Below are positions 53,128-62,811 of a stretch of DNA of 64,000 nt, in pieces (position 1 is the stretch's first letter; every line of letters begins with the position of its first letter). This DNA is from Halorubrum persicum. GTDB taxonomy: Archaea > Halobacteriota > Halobacteria > Halobacteriales > Haloferacaceae. The translations under genes and the position numbers were made by a program. The notes under the pieces were generated by a model. It was not told the DNA's origin, ran no database searches, and worked only from the letters and a program-made list of their open reading frames with translations. The stretch lies in the NCBI RefSeq assembly GCF_002727125.1, contig NZ_NHOA01000139.1, positions 531 to 64,530 of the forward strand. The letters are read 5' to 3'.

Positions 53128-53525
53128 GCGCGCCGACGAGCAACGCGGGCCACGACGAGTGGCTCGACGCCCTCGCGGACGGCGATGGGTACGCTCTCGT
53201 CTGCCCGGACGGACACGGCTCGCTTCCGCCGCGGCGGGTGTGTCCCGAGTGCGGGGCCACAGCGCTCGCCGAGGAACCGCTCGCCGAGACCGGGCGCGTC
53301 GAGACGTACAACGTCGTCCACGTCGCCGGGCCGCAGTTCGCCGACGACGTCCCGTACGTGAACGCGGTCGCCGACTTCGGACCGGTCAGGCTCGCGGGCG
53401 TCCTGCGCGGGGTCGAGCCCGCGCTCGACGCGGTCTCGGTCGGCGACCGGGTCGCTGCCGGCGTCGAGGAGCGCGCCACCGACGGCGAACGGCTCGTCGC
53501 CTTCCGACCGGCGGGCGGCGAGTAG
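53124..53525 (+). CDS. DUF35 (zinc-ribbon/OB-fold) partner of the thiolase
   Basis: Protein of 133 residues. One CPxCG knuckle, CPECGATAL, follows an earlier CPDGHGSLPPRRV, and the OB part includes RVETYNVVHVAGPQFADDVP. DUF35 proteins bridge thiolase and HMG-CoA synthase so that acetoacetyl-CoA is passed along. The ATGA overlap with the thiolase makes a complex likely. The first zinc pair is degenerate, with one cysteine and a histidine. Confidence 0.92.
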   Translation: MSAPTSNAGHDEWLDALADGDGYALVCPDGHGSLPPRRVCPECGATALAEEPLAETGRVETYNVVHVAGPQFADDVPYVNAVADFGPVRLAGVLRGVEPALDAVSVGDRVAAGVEERATDGERLVAFRPAGGE

Positions 53526-53609
53526 GGAACCGGCGCTCTCGCTGCGTCCTCCCCGCGTTTCGTCACCCGGTCCAAACGATTATGCCGGCGTCACGAGTAG
53601 TTCGACTCC

Positions 53610-56396
53610 ATGGGTGACCGCATCCGCGTGCTCCACGTCGACGACGACCCGGATCTCGCGGAGATCACGGCGTCGTTCCTCGAACGCGAGGATCCACGGA
53701 TTGCGGTCGAGACCGCCTCGAACGCCGACGAGGGGCTCGAACGACTCGACGACGCCGAGGCCGAGTTCGACTGTATCGTCTCCGACCACGACATGCCCGG
53801 GCCGGACGGGATCGAGTTCCTGGAGGCGGTTCGCGAACGCGACCCGGACCTCCCCTTCATCCTGTACACCGGGAAGGGGTCGGAGTCGGTCGCCAGCGAG
53901 GCGATCTCGGCTGGCGTGACCGATTACCTCCAGAAGGGCGGCGGTACGGAACAGTACGAGATCCTGGCGAACCGCGTCGTCGGCGCGGCCGAGAAGCGCC
54001 GGATCGAGCGCGAGGCCGACCGAACGCGGTCCCACCTGCAGGCGATCACCGACCACTCGATGGACGCCATCATCACCATCGACGCCGACAACCGGATCCG
54101 GTTCGCGAACCCGGCGGTCGAGCGGCTGTTCGGCTACGGGCCCGGGGAACTGGAAGGCGAATCGTTGGTGATGCTGATTCCGGAGCGGAAACGTGAGGCG
54201 CACCGCGAGGCCCTCGAGCGATACTGTGAGACCGGCGAGCGCTCGATGGATTGGTCGGCGGTCGAGTTCCCGGGGCAACACCGGGACGGCCACGAGATCC
54301 CCCTGTCGATCTCGTTCGGCGAGTTCGAGGAGAGCGGCGATCGGCGGTTCGTCGGGATCATCCGAGACGTGACGGAGCGCGAGCGACACCGGGCGTTCGT
54401 CGAGCAGTCCGGCGACATCGTCACCGCGCTCGACGCGGACGGCACGTTCCAGTACGCGAGCCCCTCGGTCGAGGGGATCCTCGGCCACGACCCGGCGGAC
54501 CTGGTCGGCGAGTACGCGTTCTCGTACGTCCACCCGGAGGACCGCGAGCGGGTCGTCGAGACGTTCATGCGGTCGATCACTGGCGACGAATCCAACCCGA
54601 CGGTCGAATACCGGCTCGAACGGGCCGACGGGGAGTACGCGTGGGTGGAGTCGGTCGGGAACAACCGGCTCGACGACTACGGGATCAACGGGTTCGTGAT
54701 CAACACCCGCGACATTTCGGACCGCAAGCGGCGCGAGGAGAAACTGTCGCGACTCCGCGAGTGGACCCGCGATCTCAACTGCACGCGGACGGTCGACGAG
54801 ACGACGCAGCTGGCGGTCGACGCCGCCGACGAGATCGTGGGGGCGGGGCTGAGCGGGGTCCACCTCGTGAGCGAGGCGGGCGACGCGCTCGAACCCGCCG
54901 CGCTCGCCGAGTCGGTGCCGTCGTTCTTCGACGAGCAACCCTCCTACGATCGGGGGGAGCCCCCCGGAACGCGCGCGGCCCTCGCGTGGGAGGCGTATCG
55001 CGGCGACGAGCCGCTCGCCGTCGGCGACCTGTCGGCGTTCGACCCCCTCGACGAGGAGACTCCCGCGGAGAGCATCGTCCTCCATCCGATCGGCAGCCAC
55101 GGGCTGTTCGTCATCTCCTCGGCGGAGCCGGACGCGTTCACCGAGACCGACGTGCTCATCGCGGAGATCCTTACGAACCACCTCGAAGCCGCGTTAGACC
55201 GCGTGGCGCGCGAGTCCAGCCTGGAGCGGCTCCACGACGCGACCCGAAGCCTGATCCGAGCCGACTCCCGGGAGGAGATCGCCGAGCGCGTCGTCGAGGC
55301 CGCCGACGAGGTGCTCGGATTCTCCGTGGTCACCGTCCGGCTGTACGACGAGGACGCCGGGGGGTTGGTCCCCGTCGCGGTCTCGAAGGCGGTCGAGGAG
55401 CAGCTCCCGCCTCGCGAGGTGTTCACCCCCGGGGGCGGGAGCCTCAACTGGGAGGCGTACGAGACGGGCAAGGGGCGGATGTACGACGACATCGAGACGG
55501 TGAACGCCATCGACACCGGAACGGGGCTCCGAAGCCTGATGATCCTCCCCCTCGGCGAACACGGGACCATCTCGATCGGCGAGACCGAGCCCGGCGTCTT
55601 CGACGGGACCGACGAGCATCTCGCGCGGATCCTCTCGACGGCGGCGGAAACGGCACTCAACGCCGCGGCGCGAACCAGTCGCCTCCACGACCGGAGCGTG
55701 GAGTTGGAGCGGCAGAACGACCGGCTGGCGGAGTTCGCCAGCGTCGTCTCCCACGATCTCCGCAATCCGCTGAACGTGGCGCAGGGACGGGTGGACCTGG
55801 CCCGCGACGAGTGTGACAGCGACCACCTCGACGCGGTCGCCGGCGCCCACGAACGGATGGACACGCTGATCGCCGACCTGCTCACGCTCGCTCGCCAGGG
55901 AGAGCGAGTGAGCGAGACGGAGCCGGTCCGGCTCGCGGCCGTCGTCGAATCCTGCTGGCAGACCGTCGAGACCGCGGACGCGACGCTGTCCGTCGAGGGC
56001 GACCTGTGGCTCCGCGCCGACGAGAGCCGGCTCAGACAGCTCGTCGAGAACCTCGTGCGGAACGCGGTCGAGCACGGCGGCGACGACGTGGCGATCACCG
56101 TCGGCGCGCTGGGCGGGGAGGCGGAAGCCGATGGCGCGGGCGACGGCGACGGGGCGGGAGCGGAGGCGAGCGACGAGGTCGGGTTCTTCGTCGAAGACGA
56201 CGGGCCGGGGATCCCGGCGGCGGACCGCGGCGAGGTGTTCGACGCCGGGTTCTCGACAACGCAGGAGGGGACCGGCTTCGGCCTGCGGATCGTCGAGCAG
56301 GTGGCGGCGGCTCACGGCTGGTCGGTTCGGATCACGGAGGGGCGAGAGGGCGGCGCCCGGTTCGAAGTGACGGGCGTGGAGCTGGCGAGCGAGTGA
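53610..56396 (+). CDS. Hybrid sensor kinase: receiver-PAS-PAS-GAF-GAF-histidine kinase
   Basis: Soluble protein of 928 residues. It opens with a receiver domain (VLHVDDDPDL; phospho-acceptor aspartate in CIVSDHDMPGPDG; lysine in YLQKGGG), followed by PAS domains near 140-255 and 260-375, GAF-like domains near 385-530 and 535-690, a HisKA helix with the phosphorylated histidine in VVSHDLRNPLNVAQGRVD and a HATPase with NLVRNAVEHGG, DDGPGIP and GTGFGLRIVEQV. No membrane segment or DNA-binding output is present. Receiver-first bat/HTR-like kinases are common in haloarchaea; the signal is unknown. Confidence 0.95.
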   Translation: MGDRIRVLHVDDDPDLAEITASFLEREDPRIAVETASNADEGLERLDDAEAEFDCIVSDHDMPGPDGIEFLEAVRERDPDLPFILYTGKGSESVASEAISAGVTDYLQKGGGTEQYEILANRVVGAAEKRRIEREADRTRSHLQAITDHSMDAIITIDADNRIRFANPAVERLFGYGPGELEGESLVMLIPERKREAHREALERYCETGERSMDWSAVEFPGQHRDGHEIPLSISFGEFEESGDRRFVGIIRDVTERERHRAFVEQSGDIVTALDADGTFQYASPSVEGILGHDPADLVGEYAFSYVHPEDRERVVETFMRSITGDESNPTVEYRLERADGEYAWVESVGNNRLDDYGINGFVINTRDISDRKRREEKLSRLREWTRDLNCTRTVDETTQLAVDAADEIVGAGLSGVHLVSEAGDALEPAALAESVPSFFDEQPSYDRGEPPGTRAALAWEAYRGDEPLAVGDLSAFDPLDEETPAESIVLHPIGSHGLFVISSAEPDAFTETDVLIAEILTNHLEAALDRVARESSLERLHDATRSLIRADSREEIAERVVEAADEVLGFSVVTVRLYDEDAGGLVPVAVSKAVEEQLPPREVFTPGGGSLNWEAYETGKGRMYDDIETVNAIDTGTGLRSLMILPLGEHGTISIGETEPGVFDGTDEHLARILSTAAETALNAAARTSRLHDRSVELERQNDRLAEFASVVSHDLRNPLNVAQGRVDLARDECDSDHLDAVAGAHERMDTLIADLLTLARQGERVSETEPVRLAAVVESCWQTVETADATLSVEGDLWLRADESRLRQLVENLVRNAVEHGGDDVAITVGALGGEAEADGAGDGDGAGAEASDEVGFFVEDDGPGIPAADRGEVFDAGFSTTQEGTGFGLRIVEQVAAAHGWSVRITEGREGGARFEVTGVELASE

Positions 56397-56436
56397 CGGC
56401 TCGAATGAACGCCGAACGCCGAATCGGCGCGACCGA

Positions 56437-57201
56437 CTAGGGGACGAGCAGTTCGATCTCGTGGCCGTCCTGGTCCTTCGTGAACGCGTAGCTGTGGTCG
56501 CAGGACTCGGGGTCGCGGTAGTCCGGCGCCTCGCGGGTCATCAGCTGGTCCCACGCCTCGTCGAGGTCGTCGACGCGGACGCAGAGGTGGCCCCAGCCGT
56601 CGCCCATCGTGTACTCGCGGCCGTCGTAGTTGTAGGTGAGCTCCAGCTTCATCGCCTCCTCCGCGGCGTCTTCGGGGGCCATGAAGTAGTTCGAGAAGCT
56701 GTCGGCCTCCCAGCGTCCGGGTTTCTCGGTGTACTCGAACTTGCGGGTCCAGTAGCCGAGCGCCTCGTCCGCGTCCTCGACGCGGATCATCGTGTGATCG
56801 ATGCTCCACTTCGCGCCGTAGTCGCGCTTGACGATCTCGATCTCGTGGCCGTCCGGATCCTTGACGAACGCGTATCGGTTCCCGCAGGACTCGGGGTCGC
56901 GGTAGTCCTCGACGCCCTCCTCCATCAGTTGGTCGTACGACTCCTGAAGGGCGTCCTCCGGGACGCGCACGGCGATGTGGCCCCACGCGTCACCGTTCTC
57001 GTAGGTGTGGTCGCCGTGGTTGTAGGTGAGTTCGAGGGTCGCGCCGTCCTCGTGCATCTCCTCGGGGCCGAGGTAGACGTTGGTGAACGTGTCCGCCTCC
57101 CAGCGACCCTTCTCCTCGTAGTTCAGGTGCGTCTGATACCAGTCGAGGCTCTCCTCTAACTCCTCGACGCGGATCATCACGTGATCGAAGGTTCCGTCCA
57201 T
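56437..57201 (-). CDS. Tandem glyoxalase-fold (VOC) protein
   Basis: Protein of 254 residues made of two similar glyoxalase-I-like units, about 1-125 and 130-254. Each has the ordered pattern HVMIRVEE / HTMIRVED, ELTYNHG / ELTYNYD, WGHIAVRV / WGHLCVRV and GHEIEIV / GHEIELL, which supply His and Glu metal ligands. The two halves are clear duplicates, each carrying DYRDPESC. Lactoylglutathione lyase is the nearest named activity, although haloarchaea lack glutathione and use gamma-glutamylcysteine, so the thiol or substrate is likely different. Confidence 0.92.
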   Translation of the reverse strand: MDGTFDHVMIRVEELEESLDWYQTHLNYEEKGRWEADTFTNVYLGPEEMHEDGATLELTYNHGDHTYENGDAWGHIAVRVPEDALQESYDQLMEEGVEDYRDPESCGNRYAFVKDPDGHEIEIVKRDYGAKWSIDHTMIRVEDADEALGYWTRKFEYTEKPGRWEADSFSNYFMAPEDAAEEAMKLELTYNYDGREYTMGDGWGHLCVRVDDLDEAWDQLMTREAPDYRDPESCDHSYAFTKDQDGHEIELLVP

Positions 57202-57330
57202 ACCCGTTCCAACGGTTGCTCGCCCCAAAAGCGTACTGAAGGGGGGGGCGCGGTTGGCCGGGACCCGACGCTTCGGGGTGGCCGTCGCGACAAACGGTCT
57301 TCACGTTTTCTGCAGTTATTTTGAGATTAA

Positions 57331-57337
57331 TTTATAG
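57331..57337 (+). promoter_or_regulatory. TATA box of the UbiA gene
   Basis: TTTATAG within an AT-rich stretch (57310-57350). It would start transcription near 57360, about 40 bases before the ATG at 57398. Confidence 0.5.
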
Positions 57338-57397
57338 TTATTGATATTTGATACGTACGCGGCGGGGGGCGTCACGAACGGCGCCGCCCGTCGATCG

Positions 57398-58675
57398 ATG
57401 CGAAACACACGAGATCCGCCGTCGACCACGATCGACGGCACAGACGAGTCGTATCGCGCTGAACCACCTCTCGACGCGGAATCGACGGGCGGGACAGCGA
57501 TCGACGGGGGAGCGGCGGCAGGCTCCGCCCCGACCGACGGGGCGGCGGTAGGATCTGTACCGGACGACGCGCCGAGCGAGACAGATCCGGCACGGCCAGC
57601 CGGCTCGATCGCCACCGCGGATCCGACGCCGGCCCCTGACGCGGTCGCAACCCGAACCGCCGAATCGACCGCGATCGGAGCGACCGAATCCCCCGCCCCG
57701 ACCGAGACTGAGTCGGTCGAGGCCGGGGCGACCGGCGCCGGATTCGACCTCCTTCAGTCGCTCGTCGCGCTCGCGTCCGGCTCTCCGTTCGTTGCGGCCA
57801 TCGCCGCGGTCGAGACGGTCATCGCGACCGTCCTGCTCGGCGTGCCGCACTCGCCCGCGCCGATCGTCGTCGGACTCGTCACGTTCGCGGTGTACACCGT
57901 CGACCACGTCACCGACGCGGCGGCGGACGCCCGGTCGACGCCCGAGCGCGCGCGGATCGCACGGCGGTACGGCGATCAACTGATGATCGTCGCCGCGGTC
58001 ACCTACGGACTCGCGGTGGCGCTCGCGACACTCGGCGGGCCGCTCGCGCTCGGCGTCGCGTTGCTTCCGGGGGCGTTCTGGATCGCGTACGCCTCCGACT
58101 GGCTCCCGAACGTCGGGCGGACGGTCCGCTCGATCGCGTCGGAGGGAGGCATCACGACCGGGGTGCGGCTCCCGCGGCTGAAGGAGGTGCCCGTGGTCGG
58201 CTCCGCCGTCGTCGCCGCGGGGTGGGCGATCGCGGTCACGCTGTTGCCGCTGGCGTTCGCCGGGTCCGCGGTTCCCGGCTCCGGCCCGCTCGGCGCCGCG
58301 CCGCTGGAACCGGTCGTCGCGGTCGCGTTCGCGTACTTCTTCCTGCGGTCGTTCGTCGACGCCGAGCTTCCGAACGTCCGGGACGTGGAGGCCGACGCCG
58401 CGGCGGGGGTCTCGACGCTCCCCATCGCCCTCGGTGTCCCCTGGACTCGCCGCGTGTTGTACGGGATCGACCTCCTCACGGCGGCGACGCTGGCGACGGC
58501 GACGGCCGCCGGCGTGCTCGCGGCGGGAGTCGCCGCGGCGCTCGGCGTCGGAGTCGCGGTGTCGCTCGGCGTCACCGCGCTCGCCGGACGCGTCGACGAC
58601 GCCGCGGTGCTGGGCGTCGCCCCCGACTGCAGCTACCTCGTCGTCGGGGGCGCGCTCGTGGTCGCCGCGGCGTAA
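57398..58675 (+). CDS. UbiA family prenyltransferase with long disordered N-terminus
   Basis: Protein of 425 residues. The first 110 or so are acidic, Ala/Thr/Pro-rich and lack predicted structure. The rest has eight to nine hydrophobic segments with two aspartate-rich motifs: DHVTDAAADARSTPERARIA and NVRDVEADAAAGVSTLPIAL, which bind the diphosphate and magnesium in UbiA enzymes. In haloarchaea family members elongate lycopene to C50 carotenoids, make menaquinone or digeranylgeranyl lipids; I cannot tell which. The ATG at 57398 is used; a TTG at 57341 would be an alternative. The N-terminal tail is not part of the usual fold. Confidence 0.85.
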   Translation: MRNTRDPPSTTIDGTDESYRAEPPLDAESTGGTAIDGGAAAGSAPTDGAAVGSVPDDAPSETDPARPAGSIATADPTPAPDAVATRTAESTAIGATESPAPTETESVEAGATGAGFDLLQSLVALASGSPFVAAIAAVETVIATVLLGVPHSPAPIVVGLVTFAVYTVDHVTDAAADARSTPERARIARRYGDQLMIVAAVTYGLAVALATLGGPLALGVALLPGAFWIAYASDWLPNVGRTVRSIASEGGITTGVRLPRLKEVPVVGSAVVAAGWAIAVTLLPLAFAGSAVPGSGPLGAAPLEPVVAVAFAYFFLRSFVDAELPNVRDVEADAAAGVSTLPIALGVPWTRRVLYGIDLLTAATLATATAAGVLAAGVAAALGVGVAVSLGVTALAGRVDDAAVLGVAPDCSYLVVGGALVVAAA

Positions 58676-58832
58676 CGGCCGAGGCCGCCGGAGTGACACA
58701 TCGGGGGTGACCCGGAGGAACACGGGTCCGGGGCCCCCGTTCGGCGCCGCGTTTTCGTCCCTCATCGCCCGTCTTCCGAACCGATCATCTCCGCACACGG
58801 ATGGGGAAATGACTGGGTTCCGGAGCAAATGA

Positions 58833-58840
58833 TTTATATT
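58833..58840 (+). promoter_or_regulatory. TATA box of the 7TM kinase gene
   Basis: TTTATATT; 25 bases after its centre the sequence reaches the GTG at 58861, which supports that start over the GTG at 58849. Confidence 0.55.
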
Positions 58841-58860
58841 ATGGCTGAGTGCAAATAACC

Positions 58861-60552
58861 GTGATAGGGCTCAGTCCGCTGTCGGTCGCCCTCCTCACCG
58901 CCGTGGTCACCGGGACGTCCGCGGCGATCCTCGCGTGGCGTGAGCGGCCGGAGGCGGGCGCGACGTGGCTGGCGGTGTTGCTCGTCGGGCAGGTTTGGTG
59001 GACGACGTTCCTCGTCTTCGAACTGGAGGCGTCGACGCTCGCGGCGAAGTCGCTCTGGTACGACGTGCAGTGGCTCGGGGTCGTGATCATCCCGGTGGGG
59101 TGGCTGCTGTTCGCGCTGGAGTATACGGGGCGAGAGCGGTACGTGCGGCCGGGGGTCGTGGCGGCGCTTCTCGTCGCGCCCGCCGCGACGGTCGCCGTCG
59201 TGGCCGCCGGCGACCCGTGGGGGCTCGTCGTCGTCGACCGAGCGGTCGCGTCGACGCCGGTCGGCTCGTTCCTCCGCGTCGACACGGGCCCGTGGTACTA
59301 CGTCATCGCCGCGTACACGTACCTGCTCGGGCTGTTCGGATCGCTCCCGATCCTCCAGCTCGTCCGCGACGACGCTCGCCCCTTCCGGGGGCAAAGCGCC
59401 GCGCTGCTCGTGGGGACGGCGGCGCCGTGGGCCAGCAGCGTCTTCCACCTCACCGGGGCGTTCCCGGTCGCCGGACTCGACCCGACCCCGCTCGCCTTCG
59501 CGGTGTCGGGCGTGGCGTACCTCTTCGCGCTCACCCGGTTTCGGCTGCTCACGCTCGCGCCGGCGCCGCGTCGGCGCGCGCGACAGCTGGTGTTCGAGCA
59601 CCTCCACGACCCGGCGTTCGTGATCGGAACCGAAGGGTACGTGATCGACTTGAACCAGAGCGCCGCGGACACGTTCGGGGTCGACCGTCGGGACGCGATC
59701 GGAGAGCCCGCCGACGCGGTCGTCCCGCGACACGGGGACATCGCGGGCGAAGCGGCGGACCAGTCGCCCCTCTCGATCACGGGGCCGCACGGTCAACACC
59801 CGTACGAGGTCACCGTTCGACGCATCGCCGACGGCCACGATCGGCCGACCGGCGAGGTGGTGGTGTTCCACGACGTGGGCGAGTACCTCGGCCAGCAGCA
59901 GCGACTGGACGTGCTCAACCGGGTGTTCAGACACGACGTGCGGACGGAGACGAACCTGATCCACGGGTACGCCGACCAGCTGCGCGCGGACCCGACCGAC
60001 GAACGGGCCCTCGCGGTGGTCAAGGAGAGCGCCTCGCGCATCCTCGATCTCAGCGAGCGCACCCGCACCGCGAGCGAGCTGTTCAACCCGACGACGGAGG
60101 CGCCGCCGCCGGTCGCGCTCGAGGCGCTCGTCGACGAGGCGGCCGCGACGCTCCGGGCCGAGTTTCCCGACGTGACCGTCATCGTCGAGGACGATATCCC
60201 GGCGGTCCGCGTGCCGGCGGTGTTGCGGGTGGTCACGGAGAGCCTGTGTTCGAACGCGGCCCGCCACAACGACGGTGCGTCTCCCTCCGTGTGGCTCGGC
60301 GCCACCGTCGACGGCGGGTGGATCGATCTCTCCGTGGCGGACGACGGTCCCGGGATCGCCGACGCCGAGCGCGACGTGTTGCGGCGCGGCACGGAGACGC
60401 CGCTGGAACACGGCAGCGGACTGGGGCTGTGGATCGTGAAGTGGGGGGTCGATCAGGTCGGCGGAAGCGTGTCGTTCGCGGAGCGGGAGCCGCGCGGCAC
60501 CGTGGTCACCGTGTCGGTGCCGATCAGGGACGACGGAGAGGCGGGTCGGTAG
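58861..60552 (+). CDS. Membrane histidine kinase with 7TM sensor and PAS domain
   Basis: Protein of 563 residues. The first 215 residues have seven hydrophobic segments (GLSPLSVALLTAVVTGTSAA onward) in the histidine-kinase 7TM pattern, with TGRERYVRPGVV after the third. A PAS domain follows at about 230-330, then a HisKA-type helix RVFRHDVRTETNLIHGYADQ with the phosphorylated histidine, and HATPase motifs SLCSNAARHND, DDGPGIAD and GSGLGLWIVKWG. No receiver domain is attached and no response regulator is adjacent. GTG at 58861 is preferred from promoter spacing; 58849 is possible. Confidence 0.93.
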   Translation: MIGLSPLSVALLTAVVTGTSAAILAWRERPEAGATWLAVLLVGQVWWTTFLVFELEASTLAAKSLWYDVQWLGVVIIPVGWLLFALEYTGRERYVRPGVVAALLVAPAATVAVVAAGDPWGLVVVDRAVASTPVGSFLRVDTGPWYYVIAAYTYLLGLFGSLPILQLVRDDARPFRGQSAALLVGTAAPWASSVFHLTGAFPVAGLDPTPLAFAVSGVAYLFALTRFRLLTLAPAPRRRARQLVFEHLHDPAFVIGTEGYVIDLNQSAADTFGVDRRDAIGEPADAVVPRHGDIAGEAADQSPLSITGPHGQHPYEVTVRRIADGHDRPTGEVVVFHDVGEYLGQQQRLDVLNRVFRHDVRTETNLIHGYADQLRADPTDERALAVVKESASRILDLSERTRTASELFNPTTEAPPPVALEALVDEAAATLRAEFPDVTVIVEDDIPAVRVPAVLRVVTESLCSNAARHNDGASPSVWLGATVDGGWIDLSVADDGPGIADAERDVLRRGTETPLEHGSGLGLWIVKWGVDQVGGSVSFAEREPRGTVVTVSVPIRDDGEAGR

Positions 60553-60582
60553 GCACTTGTGCCGCGCCGGCCACCCCGAACC

Positions 60583-61011
60583 ATGGACACGTATCTCCCG
60601 TACGCCCTGCTCGCGATGGGCGCGTACGCGTTGGTCTCGCCGCTGATGCGCATCGCGACGACCGGTCCCGACGCGATCCCGAGCGACGTGGCCGTCGTCG
60701 TCTCGAACGCCCTCCTCATCCTCATGGCCGTCGGGGTGCTCGCGTACACCGGACAGGGGTTCACCGAACACCTCGCCTCGCCGAAACTGATCCACGTGCT
60801 CGCGGCCGGCGTCTTCCTCGGGATCGGCATCCTGGCGCTGTACCGCTCGCTCGCGCTCGGCCCGGTGAGCGTCGTGACACCCATCTTCGCGATGTTCCTC
60901 GTCTTCTCCTCCGTGATCGGCTTCCTCGTTTTGGGCGAGTCGTTCACCGCGCGGAAGGCGCTGGGCATCGCCTTCGCCGCGGCGTCGGTGTACCTCGTCT
61001 CGGGGGCGTGA
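60583..61011 (+). CDS. EamA (DMT) family small membrane protein
   Basis: Protein of 142 residues with five hydrophobic segments, equal to a single EamA repeat: it begins MDTYLPYALLAMGAYALVSP and contains IGILALYRSLALGPVSVVTP and the family's C-terminal FTARKALGIAFAAASVYLVS. Single-repeat members work as dimers. The transported compound is unknown. The start at ATG 60583 is preferred over an in-frame GTG eight codons earlier, which gives an Arg/Pro-rich leader. Confidence 0.85.
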   Translation: MDTYLPYALLAMGAYALVSPLMRIATTGPDAIPSDVAVVVSNALLILMAVGVLAYTGQGFTEHLASPKLIHVLAAGVFLGIGILALYRSLALGPVSVVTPIFAMFLVFSSVIGFLVLGESFTARKALGIAFAAASVYLVSGA

Positions 61012-61110
61012 GATCGGGGCCCTCGACACGCGTTTCGGTCCCCCGATCCGGAAACGCCCGCCGCGTGACGAAATCCCTTTACTACCCACGGGGAAAGTGG
61101 CCTACTCGCA

Positions 61111-62613
61111 GTGGCCCGCTTCCCGAACCCCTTCCGTGCGCTGATCCTCTACATCGGCTTCGCCCTCGCCAAGGCGGGGGTGATCGACCGGCACCGCGTC
61201 GTCCGGACCACGGACCTCGCGTGGCCGCGGATCGTCACGGGGATCGCTCGCATGTCGAAGAACGCGGTCGACGTGGCGATGGTCGGCGTCGCCGTCGGCA
61301 CCAGCGCGGTCGCCGGCGTCGGCTTCGCCGGCCCCTACTGGGGGCTCGCGTTCGCGCTCGGCGGCGGGGTCGCCGGGGGGACGATCGCCCTCGTCTCCCA
61401 GCGCTTCGGCGCGGAGGCGTACGGCGAACTGGGCGACGCCATACGGGCGAGCGTCCTCCTCTCGATCGCGATCACGATCCCCGTGTCGGCCGTCTTCTGG
61501 ACGTTCCCGACGCGTTTCATCGACGTGCTCAGCAGCAACGAGGCCGCGATCGCGTTCGGCGCCGACTACCTCCGCATCGTCGGACTCGGCGTCCCCTTCG
61601 CCGCGCTCAACCTCGTCGGCAGCCGGGTGCTTGTCGGCTGCGACGACGCGTACACCGCGATGCAGGTCCGGGCGGGCGGGGCGCTCGCGAACATCGTCTT
61701 GAGCGCCGCGTTCATCTTCGGGCTCGGGTGGGGCGTCGAGGGGGCCGCGTTCGGCACGGTCCTCTCGAACGTGTTCGCCGTCGCCGCGTTCACGGTCGGG
61801 CTCGTGCGAGGTCGGGTCCCCGGAATCGGCGAGTTCCCGATCTCGATCAGCCCGTTCGGCTCGTACGTGAACCCGGACATGCTCCGCGACCTCGTCGAGA
61901 TCGGGCTCCCGGTCGGGGCGCGCAACCTCGTGTGGACCGTCGCGGAGTTCCCGATGCTGGCCATCCTCGACGTGTTCGGCGAGAACACCGTCGCCGCGTT
62001 CGTCATCGCCCGCCGGATCTGGGGGATCATGAACGCCCCCGGCTGGGGGTTCGGGCTCGCCTCCTCCAGTCTGGTCGGCCAGGAGCTCGGCGGCGAGGAC
62101 TCCGCGGAGGCGGAGGCGTACGCCACCGACATCATCCGCTTCTCCGTGGCGACGTACCTCGTCTTTGCGGCGCTGACGGCCGTCTTCGCGACCGACATCG
62201 TAACGCTGTTCGCTGAGTCGCCGGAGAGCCCCGAGATCCCGATCGCCGTGAACCTCGTGTACGCGGCCTGCGTCGCCGTCGTCTTCCAAGGGATCTCCGG
62301 CGGCGCGGCGGGGCCGCTCGACGCGGCCGGCGACACGAAGATCCCCTTCGCGAGCCAGTTCCTCGGGATGTTCTGCGTGTCGATCCCGCTGGCGTACGTC
62401 GGGGCCCGCGAGGCGACGCCCGCGATCGACGTGCCGGGGCTCGCCGTGACGGTCCCGGAGGTCGCGCTCCCCGCGATCGGGTTATGGGGCGTGTACCTCG
62501 CGTTCGTCGCCGAGACGACGATCCCCGCCGCGATCAACTACTGGCGGTTCCGGTCCGGGAAGTGGAAGGCGATAAGCGAGGCGTATCGCCCGGACGCGCC
62601 CGCCGACGACTGA
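61111..62613 (+). CDS. MATE family multidrug/cation antiporter
   Basis: Protein of 500 residues with twelve hydrophobic segments in two bundles. MATE features include NAVDVAMVGVAVGTSAVAGV, GGGVAGGTIALVSQRFGA, and the repeat-like NAPGWGFGLASSSLVGQELG in the second half. GTG start at 61111 before the first hydrophobic segment. It would expel organic cations or toxins with sodium or proton import. It stands alone, after the EamA gene by 99 bases. Confidence 0.93.
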   Translation: MARFPNPFRALILYIGFALAKAGVIDRHRVVRTTDLAWPRIVTGIARMSKNAVDVAMVGVAVGTSAVAGVGFAGPYWGLAFALGGGVAGGTIALVSQRFGAEAYGELGDAIRASVLLSIAITIPVSAVFWTFPTRFIDVLSSNEAAIAFGADYLRIVGLGVPFAALNLVGSRVLVGCDDAYTAMQVRAGGALANIVLSAAFIFGLGWGVEGAAFGTVLSNVFAVAAFTVGLVRGRVPGIGEFPISISPFGSYVNPDMLRDLVEIGLPVGARNLVWTVAEFPMLAILDVFGENTVAAFVIARRIWGIMNAPGWGFGLASSSLVGQELGGEDSAEAEAYATDIIRFSVATYLVFAALTAVFATDIVTLFAESPESPEIPIAVNLVYAACVAVVFQGISGGAAGPLDAAGDTKIPFASQFLGMFCVSIPLAYVGAREATPAIDVPGLAVTVPEVALPAIGLWGVYLAFVAETTIPAAINYWRFRSGKWKAISEAYRPDAPADD

Positions 62614-62731
62614 GGGTCCGCGAAGTCGGGACCCTGCGAAGTCGAGACACCGACGATCGGACGCGTCAGTCCGCGACGAACCGGACCGTGTACTCATAGT
62701 AATACGTCTGGCGCCGAATACTGTCGTATTC

Positions 62732-62800
62732 ATGAAATTTGAGCGCCTCACAGCGGTCGGCGTCGTCGTCGGGGTCGCGGCGCTACTCGGGGCGGCCTGA
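62732..62800 (+). CDS. Possible very small hydrophobic peptide
   Basis: ATG-initiated frame of 22 residues, MKFERLTAVGVVVGVAALLG plus AA, ending at TGA. It looks like the start of a membrane or exported protein that ends at once: a basic tip then a hydrophobic run. It may be a real small membrane peptide, the stub of a lost gene or chance. The stop is 11 bases before the end of the convergent dehydrogenase gene. Confidence 0.25.
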   Translation: MKFERLTAVGVVVGVAALLGAA

Positions 62801-62811
62801 GGGGAGGTTTC

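Noticed and set aside
57341-57397. TTG start for the UbiA protein
   Set aside because: It lies only a few bases after the TATA box, before the expected transcription start, so the ATG at 57398 is more likely.
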